Below, piece after piece: positions 56,144-64,000 of a stretch of DNA of 64,000 nt; position 1 is the stretch's first letter, and the number at the start of each line of letters is the position of its first letter. The stretch covers positions 12,028,001-12,092,000 of the forward strand of contig NC_135121.1 of NCBI RefSeq assembly GCF_050908995.1, read 5' to 3'. This DNA comes from Andrena cerasifolii. Lineage: Eukaryota; Arthropoda; Insecta; Hymenoptera; Andrenidae. Position numbers and translations under genes: made by a program. The notes beneath the pieces are model-generated. The model made no database searches and was not told where the DNA came from. It saw nothing but the letters and a program-made list of their open reading frames with translations.

Positions 56144-59100
56144 TTAGAAGCCCTCGATGACGCCGTAGGCCTCCAGGGTCGACATAACGAGGTAGAACAC
56201 CCATAGGAAAAAAAGGATCGTCGACGTGATCACCTTCGGGACGAAGGGCCCGCCGAGCTCGCCGCCGATGCTCTTCGTCCGCCTCAGCAGCAGCACCAGC
56301 ATCACCAGGCATGCCTCCGTGCAGAACAGCGTCACGGAGAAGGCCAGGCTGTTGCAAACATAATCACAGTGTCGAACACTTACATGCTTGAACTTTCAGA
56401 ACGCTTTTAAGTAGGTTCAACCCTCTGGCTGGCGTCAGCGTGCTTCCACGCAGAGAGATCTGCACCCAGAGTTGGGCATTATTCGAATAAATTTTTATCC
56501 AATAAAAATTCGAATAAAATCAAATTATTCGAGAATAACGAAGATTTTTTATTCGAAGAAATTTAACTTCTCGCAAAATTTATTCGAATAAAAATTTAAC
56601 TTCAACTAAGAATTCAACTTTATTTCATACTACCTTGAAGTTAAATTATCCCAAAGTTAAATTATTATAATTTCAAAAACATAAATTATTACAAAGAGGC
56701 GAGGGGACGAAACGAGGGGGATTCCACAGGGTCCTGGAGAGTACCTATGCAAAATTTGGTCGAGTGAGCCGCCAAAGTGCCAAGCAAAAGCATTATTAAT
56801 CGCTGATGAATTTGTTAGCAATAAAAGTGAGAGTGTCAATAGGACCACGCGATGTTTGCTCAACTATTTTATCTAGAGCTTGATGCATCCTCTGCACAGA
56901 GATACTCGTCCTTTTTCCGAAGTTCCACGCAACATGGCGCGAAATCGATCGACACTTGGGTGGCAAAAACGATCGAGAGCATCGCGACGCCATCTGCGTC
57001 GGCGTGGTTCAACTGCGATCCCCTGGTCCCGTTCGCCCACCGCCCGCATCTGTCGCGATTCGAATGATGTATGACTTCGCGACGGATCGACTCCGTTCGA
57101 AAATCAATTATAGCGACAGCGGGTCGGTTCGCCGTGCCGTGGCGATACTATAAATAAATGATCGCTGGTAGCTGGCGCGGTATCTGCGTCGGTGTACAAT
57201 CATGCCTCCCTCCAGTGAAATATTCACGGGGCACGTTAGCGACGCAGCGCGAGGATTCTCGCGTGGTTAAGATGCGTGGCGGATTTCCCTGGTAACTAGT
57301 GAAATTCGCGAGGGGCGAAATTTGTGCACGCGCTGGAGAACGCGTCCCCTTGCATGGGAAACGGCTGATTATCGCTGAGCGACGACCGTGCCGCGCGACT
57401 CTGCACCGTGTAAATATGCATTATCGAATCGTCCAGGAAAACAACGGCGTGTGCATTCGACCCGCGCTATTTGCAGCAATTGCGCTGGCTCGTCGATAAA
57501 AATGAAATTAGATTCTGCATGTCTGAGCACGGGATGTCTCGCTGCGCGATCCCTCAGTGGCGAAATAAAATTCACCACCCGCACGGTGTTAACTTTCATG
57601 AGATATCCGTTCGCTGCACCATCGCGTAGGCACTCGGCCTTTGGGAACGATTGGCACATAGATGGCGCCCCGGTAGTTCGAGTATTTGTAGAGTTCGGGA
57701 AAGAGTAACTTCGGGGAGTCGGCGTTGGGGGAATTGGTAACGCGACTGCCTAGTAATCAGAGGACCCCCGCAGATCTTGGGTTCGAGTCCCATCGCGGGA
57801 GGATTCGTTTTTTTCGCCTGCAATTACAATCTCCGTTTCATAGTATCACGAAGGGACAATTTTCCCCATTGGTCAGCAATTTATTCGAACAATCGAACTG
57901 TACCTAATTTCGTGAGATTAGCGTGAATCGGTATGGAATTCGTGGCTATAGCGTCTCGCTGATTGTGAGCTTTCTCGGAAACGAAATTGTGGGGAGGCTC
58001 TTAAACTCGGACGTTTGTGTCTCCATGTCGGAGAAATTCTATATTGGACGTCGCGGAAATATCGATATCGCTCGACCCGCGGAATATTCCTGCCGATACG
58101 TCAGGGATAACAGTTTACTAGAACGATGGGGCTGTCGTCGGTGCAGGTCACGTTTCACTCTCGTAAATCGACAAGCAGCTCCGGCGAACTGGCTGTCGCG
58201 ATCCCCGACCGAATTTCTTCGGAGCATTTTCCGACTATAGCGATCGTAAACGCGGAACGACGGCCGGCTATGGTGCGCCACCTGAGGTAGTATTGTTTCG
58301 TTCCGCGTCCACGGCCCCCTTATCCGATCTCGTACCCTCCAGGAATCGCGGTACAGATGGATATCTCGTGACTTAAGTCTCGTTTACGACGTTCCCTCTG
58401 TCTCGTGAAAGTAGTATACTTTAAGGGGGTAGGCACACCACACCCTTGTAGGCCTAAAAGAATGGGTAAATTTAAAGTTTTTCTCAGGTAATTTTTCAGT
58501 GAAATACCGGGATCTTTTTGGGAGATGTTGGGCAACATTTTAACGTTATTTTCATGTATTATTTATTACTTAAAGTTTTAAAATGGCGGAGTTATTGTCT
58601 ACCGTTACCGTTATATCTTGTCACCAAAAGCGAGTGAAATATAAAAAATAAAACATTCTTATTTCAATTTAAAGAAAAATAGATTTTCTTCAATATGGCG
58701 TACGATTTTTGAATAAGTTTAAAAAACAAGGAAACTCACTTCGTCCAGAATTTTTTTTTTGTTCATTGAACCAGTTCGGCTTTAGAGGTTTATAAAAATT
58801 GAACTAATTAAAATATGCTCAAAACCGTACACTACATTGCAGAGAATCTATTTTTCTTTTACTTGAAACCAGAATTTTTTAATTTTTATGTTCCAATCGC
58901 TTTTTGTGCAAGACATGACGATAGACAATGTTGTATAACTCCGCTACTTTAAAACTTTAAGTAATAAGTAATGTCTGAAAATTATGTGAAAATGTTGCCT
59001 AACACCTGCCAAAAAGATCCGGATATTCCACTGAAAAATTAGCTGAGAAAACAAATTTTAAATTTACCGATTCTTTTAGGCCCACAAGGTGGTGTACCCC

Positions 59101-60004
59101 TTTACGTGTAAAAATCGTGGAAACAGGGGACAAGCGAGACAAGGGAGATAATGTTTCGATATTATTGCACGTATCGATGACCAATATTCGTGCTTCAACT
59201 ATTAAAAATCAGCAAGAGGACGAATATTGGAAATGTAGGTATTTATATAATATTGAAATATTGGAAATTCCGCCACGTTTCAAAGTGCTTCATTCTGCGT
59301 TTCAGGGAACTTCCCCGGGATTTTGATCCCCAACATATGCGCCCTTCTTTCAAAATAAAACAGACCCTCGAAAATTCGCTGGCGGACGCAGAGTTTAGCG
59401 ATCGTCGATCAGGTCGCCCAAGTTTGACGAGTTTCCTCGCGAAAGTTTTCTCGTTTTCGTATTGGCTTCTCCGCGAATCGACTTAGGTGGATCGAGCCTA
59501 CTCGGGAACAACTTTATCTCTGAGTGCCTGAATGCAATAAGACCCCGCGAGAAACTTGGAATTGTATGCAAGGTGTACAGGAAGTTCCAAAGCACGCGAT
59601 ACGGTCTGCAAGGGACAGTGTAACGTAAACTTTCTTTCTGCAAATTTTTATTCCTGAGTAGACGTATCCAGTCTCGGAAAGATCATGCCATTCCCAACAT
59701 CGATTTTCCTAATCAACGAACGTGATTAAAAAAAATCATTGCACCCCGTCTCATAGTTTTGAGCCACACCACATACTTTGGAGGATCCTGCGTGAAGAGG
59801 ATATGAAAGAATAAAAGTGAATCGATACTGACTTGCCAGGCTCCACTTCGAACCGCTCGCCGTGGCAGGCATGGTAAATGGCCGCGATGCTCCACGCGAT
59901 GCCGATCCCCAGGAAGACGTTCACCGCGTTACTTCCGGTCACGTTCCCCACGCTCGCGTCGGCGTACTTGTCCTGGCAGGCGGCCACCTTGCTCGCGAAC
60001 GTGT
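56144..60004 (-). CDS. Calx: Na+/Ca2+ exchanger (Calx, SLC8 family), last two coding exons
   Basis: Exon 60004-59833 starts after a TTATTGCAG acceptor with TFASKVAACQDKYADASVGN, then VTGSNAVNVFLGIGIAW: the alpha-2 repeat that lines the ion path of NCX exchangers and the following span. It ends at an AA|GTCAGT donor (phase 2). Exon 56348-56144 follows a TTTGCAACAG acceptor; the join recreates EPGNLAFSVTLFCTEAC, a family motif. The rest covers a basic loop (RRTKSIGGELGGP), a last span and the typical end STLEAYGVIEGF. The exchanger moves 3 Na+ in for 1 Ca2+ out at the plasma membrane. All earlier parts (alpha-1, Ca-binding CBD domains) are missing and should lie to the right, beyond 64000. The 3.5-kb intron holds a tRNA-like cassette and a large foldback. 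Confidence 0.95.
56471..56600. repeat. Cluster of ATTCGAATAAA-type palindromic repeats
   Basis: In the Calx intron, ATTCGAATAAA or close variants (TTATTCGAGAATAA, TTATTCGAAGAAA) recur about six times in 130 bases. The core TTCGAA is palindromic. Probably part of an old foldback element. Confidence 0.6.
57721..57814 (+). ncRNA. tRNA-like pol III cassette, copy 2 (in Calx intron, antisense)
   Basis: TGGGGGAATTGG (57726-57737) fits the A box at 10 of 12 positions. GGTTCGAGTCC (57780-57790) is a perfect B box, followed by a T7 run (57808-57814). The middle, CTGCCTAGTAATCAG, holds CTAGTAA, the loop of tRNA-Thr(AGT). The acceptor stem cannot pair. It aligns with copy 1 at 47913-48002 throughout, including the AGG-TTC-T-run tail, so the two are diverged members of one family. 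Confidence 0.6.
58421..59104. mobile_element. Near-complete palindromic foldback element in the Calx intron
   Basis: The two halves, each about 340 bases, are inverted copies meeting near GTTCATTGAAC at about 58758. Shared blocks include GGCCTAAAAGAAT, GATCTTTTTGG, GGCAACATTTT, TTACTTAAAGTTTTAAA and GAAAAATAGATT. The ends read AAGGGGGTAGGCACACCAC and the inverse of GGTGGTGTACCCCTTTA. No coding capacity. Confidence 0.85.
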
Positions 60005-63000
60005 CTGCAATAATATCGCATGCTCAGATTTTCTACGCTCCAACCTCTTATACCCTTTGCCCCCTTCCCCGCCCCCCAAACCGTGTTTTCGTCCCGTTGA
60101 CCCACTGGTCCTCCTGTTTGTCGCTTGGACCATCGATTTCTCTGATCGACAACGAGGCAACAACCCCTTCCTCCCGGCCAACCTCGTCCGATGCCTGATT
60201 TCGTCAGCGCTAGCTGCGACTCCTCGAGTACGATGGTTTCTGGAAGCTTTGCGTTTAAAGGGAGCTTGGTTGACGTGGATACAAAATTCCTGAGGGAACG
60301 TGGCACGTTGCTGCTCGTGTGTCCACGTCCCCAGTCACTGTTCGTTACCCCCATCGGTCTGGAATTTACAGCGGCGCTGAGATTGCACGCGACGCTTCAC
60401 GCTGTCAAACTTCAGCCTTTAGTCAAACGTCAGTCTTGGTCGTTTAAAATTATCCACGTTGCAGCGAGTTTTCCAGCGATTTACCGCCGAAGTTGGCGGA
60501 CAAAAGCGGATGACGTTGAACGCGAGAAGCTACGTCGAGATTGATGTGCATACGCTTTACACGCGCGGGGTGCGGGGACAGGTGTCTGTCTCGAATGCTG
60601 CTTACACCCTATGTACACAAGGGGGCGTGTCAAATTATTTCCCTGCGTCACTTGGGCTTGTCGTGTTATTTATTATTATACAGCTTTGTTACTCATTGGC
60701 ATAGGAAAGTACATCTATAATTCTGTAACGTAGTACAATATTTCCCTGTACACCTAATTTCAAAAGGCTTGCACACTCCCCGACAAAAAAAAAACAGCAC
60801 TCTATGATTATAAGTTTTTTTTTAACTTTTCGAACAATATATTGCATTGCTTTTAACGCTTAATAAAAATGTAGTTGTCGAGGTAAACGACTTCAAAGTT
60901 AAGTGCCCTGCGCCAATACCACCCTGCGGGGTCGTTACTCGACGGTGCATTCAATTACGTTCAGCGCTATAATTTCCTTAATTATTTGAATTTCCTCATG
61001 AAACTTTCATGTAAATATTCACGAAGGCATGACACTTCTTAGAATTAATAGGGTAGATGCACCATTTGTGGCCACTTTAAGGTATTGTACCAGTTTTGGC
61101 CACTTCGTAAAAAATATAATACTTCTCCGTGTAAACAATAAATGTAACCTTATATTTCTGGCGGTATACTAAACAAAATATTTATCATGTGAAGATAATT
61201 ATACACATGGCCAAAACAGTGCAATGGCCACAAACGGTACATCTACCCTAGTAATAAAAAAATTGCTTTCGAGATTTCAATCGCCCTCCTTATATGCTCC
61301 TATAAAATTCTTCGAATAAAAATCCTCGGAGAACATTTCTAAAGCTGCGAAGTCGAAGCACCCCACACGCGACGCGTTCCTCGCCGTCCCTTAGCGCCGA
61401 GATTCGGCGAGGACGCTAAAGCTTGCGGCGCACCGCGATTTGTGGCAACACCTTGGCGATGGTCGGACACGTCGTCCGTACCAGTTTGCAGTTTACGGTT
61501 ACTGGCCCGCTGCGTTTGCCCCGACATAAAGCCCCGGTTCAGCAGTGAGTACCCTTCTAACGAGGAACCGACCGGAATAATAATACAGCGAGCGTGCAGC
61601 CAGCGCGTGATCCAACAGCCTCCCGTAAATTCGTTACGTACCCGCGTGCTCAAAGTAGCACACCGATCGGGGGCCTTTCATCAACCATTCCCTGGGTCGG
61701 GGGGGTTGTCGAAACGGAGTTACGCGTATGGGGCCAACGACTGAAGTTCGGCGGACGGCCATTCAGGGGCTGTGGGCAGGCAAACAATTCGTATATCCGA
61801 ACATTGGGTTCGGTAGCCTTGCTGGCTGTATAAATTGCAACTTTCTGATTTACGAAGGAAACTTTCCGACTCTGGCTCCGATTCCTTCTCGAACTTCTAA
61901 GATGTTACTTGTAATCTTTCCGCTCTATACCTACAGGGCGTTTCACCGAACTTTATTTATTAACCCCTCCCAACGGAACCGAACTATGGCTTTGTACACG
62001 CTGCAGAGGCGCGTCCGGGATTTAATCTTCGGGGGAGCAGAGTTGAAGATATAAAAAATAAAATCCAGTCCCCCATCCTACACTGCATCAACATTGGCGC
62101 AATACTTTGCCAGTACTGGTTAATAATAAATGTAGTTATATAAATTAAGCATCTAAAAAGTGAGGAATAAACAAATTAAACCGACTTCAAGAAATAAAAA
62201 TGCACTGAAATGTGGAAAATAATTTTTTTTCACACTTTTAATCTACGACTCTCAATTTTTTTAAGTCGGCCCAGATTTAATTTAAATATCAAATTATTAC
62301 AAAGCCCCCTTTTTGGGGGTGCCAGGGTCCCTTAGCACCCCCTCTGGGTGCGCTACTGACACCCCCACGAAACGATGTAACGCCTGCAGGAAATATTCTC
62401 ACGCAATTTTAAATATAGTAGAAATACTGTGGGCCTCCAAATACTCCTGTATAACCCCGGATTAACTCTGGATTTTCTGCTCTCTCTAGGAAGAGCCGAG
62501 GCAACCAGGGCGAGTGTATACGTCATCGTTACATCCTGCTACAGTCGTCGAGCTAGTCTCAAAAAATGAATTCCAAAAAAAAAAACGCGTTCGTTACGGC
62601 TGTCGTGATTTTTACGCCCGCCGCTCTTTTTTCCCTCCCCGTAACGGGGCAATCTGTAAATTAACGCTGCACGTTTCTGCGACGCTCGGGCGCAATCGAG
62701 TCACCAGAATTGATCGTCGCGCTGGAGGGGCAAAAGCGCGGGCGGCGAGCTCGTTTAAAAAGAGAGTTATTCGGGACCGAGGCGAGTTCGCTGGTTGTTT
62801 CTTCGTTAATTAAAACCATTCTACCCGCCGCTGTGACGCTTGTATCCCTGGAACTTTAATTTAATCGGGGCCGATGGCACGGCTTTCGCGGCGGAACAAT
62901 GCGAGCCGGACTATCCGGGCAATTTGCATAGTTCGTGACTTCTGGGAGCACTATCGGTGACATCGTTCCTCTACATTACTATAAAAATTCATGAAGCCGC

Positions 63001-64000
63001 TGGGGAAGATCCTGCCCCCTGTCGTGGAACATTACTTTTAACCTCGAGGGGCACTTGCACGCGAAAATTGATCGAGTAATGGAATTCGTTGCGTTCTTTT
63101 TCCTGAAACGCTTTGCGTGCACGTTTAAGTTGATAGGATCGTCTGGTTGCAGTCAATTGCACGGTAATATTGCTCCGTTTTGGGGGGCGGCTTGGTAGAT
63201 TCGTGTAATTCACGGCTGGTGGATTATTTAGGTAGTGCAAGGGAGTCGGGGAAGGTTAATAAAACGCAGACGTGTCGTTCGTTCGGCTAGTTAGCAACAA
63301 TTACTTTATTCGACGAATCGGCTGCGGACGGAGACCTGCCTCGAGCGTCCTCTGTTTTCGGCCAGACGCTCCACGGCGAACGCCTTATCGCTTGGCGCGC
63401 TTTACAAATATGTAATTCTGTTCTTACAGTAGCCACGCGTCCTCCCCCGCACTTTTACGAGCTCGCGGAAACTTCCTTACTGGCACGATCTCATCAATAT
63501 TTATGCGGCTGGTGCGCGCTCTGTCCGAGCCAACATCCTAGTATTGCTTCCTGTGGGCTGGCCGCAATCTTGAAATCGGGATTCCCTCTTATTGTTCCAG
63601 CTAGGCTAGGATATCACGGGCACAGTGCACCCGCAGGGTCTTCCTCGTGGAGTACCTCTGGAGACTCTTATAACGAAATTGGGATCTGTGCGTTTTTAAA
63701 TGTACATATGTAGTTCTCTGTCGAGTCCTCCTTGGCTTCATGTAGTATTGTAGTAACTTTGGTGGTGGACCCTTCTTACCCCTTCTTCAGGGGTGTTGAA
63801 GCCTCCAAGAACCAAGTACCTACCCTCGTTACTTGAATATCTTGATCGTCTTTGTAGATTGGCCAATAGTGTCAGCCACAAGATTGACTTCTTCTCATAC
63901 AACTCTGTCGTCTCCTTCAGAAGGCAGACCATTGGCGCGCTGCGTGATTCTGTCCGTACCTCATGTATCGCTGATTTCGGGAATTTTCGCGATTCTCGAC
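60005..64000. other. Presumed Calx intron, no exon recognised
   Basis: The exon before 60004 should end with the GTSxP part of the alpha-2 repeat; no such minus-strand segment is seen up to 64000. Contains the 61051-61248 MITE, an AT-rich block at 60700-61300 and C/G-rich small hairpins at 62300-62370. Confidence 0.45.
61051..61248. mobile_element. 198-base MITE, TA duplication
   Basis: GGGTAGATGCACCATTTGTG, then GCCA, is mirrored by TGGCCACAAACGGTACATCT, then ACCC, over about 24 bases with two mismatches. TA flanks both sides (61049-61050, 61249-61250). Confidence 0.85.

Noticed and set aside
63738..63932. Frame with a GGFNTPEEG string that recalls the GDFN motif of LINE endonucleases
   Set aside because: Only a few residues match, the surrounding blocks expected of an endonuclease are absent, and the key Asp is Gly.
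1..64000. CRISPR arrays, operons, bacterial-type mobile elements
   Set aside because: None seen; split genes with GT-AG introns, poly(A) signals and a LINE show this is animal nuclear DNA.

Overview
The window looks like nuclear DNA of an insect, most likely a hymenopteran (bee or ant). Genes have many small GT-AG introns. The recognisable proteins are closest in content to insect widerborst, JKAMP, CD98hc, alpha-glucosidase and Calx. The spacer is crowded with short inverted-repeat elements, including mariner-type ends reading TACAGGGTG. The species call is inference; the gene calls rest on protein motifs and on reading frames that stay open across hand-placed splice sites.

Layout. Bases 1-22188 hold no exon I can recognise. 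They probably lie in or beyond a very large first intron of widerborst (PP2A B56 subunit), whose first coding exon is at 22189-22327 (-). This stretch carries several MITE-like foldback elements, a broken LINE (about 16340-20390) and a strong 85-base-arm hairpin (20868-21132). JKAMP (25316-26450, +, 4 coding exons) faces CD98hc (26670-30771, -, 9 coding exons), with only 219 bases between stop codons. Next on the minus strand come a small two-exon-plus-tail gene that encodes only a CD98hc-like membrane anchor (31853-32790), and then a secreted, probably GPI-anchored alpha-glucosidase homologue whose catalytic nucleophile is Asn (33587-37757). Bases 37758-56143 are mostly non-coding with mobile-element remnants and a tRNA-like cassette. 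The last two coding exons of a Na+/Ca2+ exchanger (Calx) lie at 56144-60004 (-), and its earlier exons are presumably to the right of the window.

How the genes relate. The most interesting block is 26.7-37.8 kb. Three same-strand genes carry pieces of one architecture, the SLC3/GH13 module: a complete anchor plus ectodomain (CD98hc), an anchor with no ectodomain, and an ectodomain with no anchor but a GPI tail and a lost nucleophile. All three are predicted to be non-enzymatic membrane proteins. JKAMP (ER membrane, JNK and ERAD), widerborst (PP2A targeting) and Calx (plasma-membrane calcium export) are unrelated neighbours.

Limits: exon borders were placed by eye from GT/AG signals, phase continuity and family conservation. 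No alignment or search was run. UTRs and transcription starts are not located.
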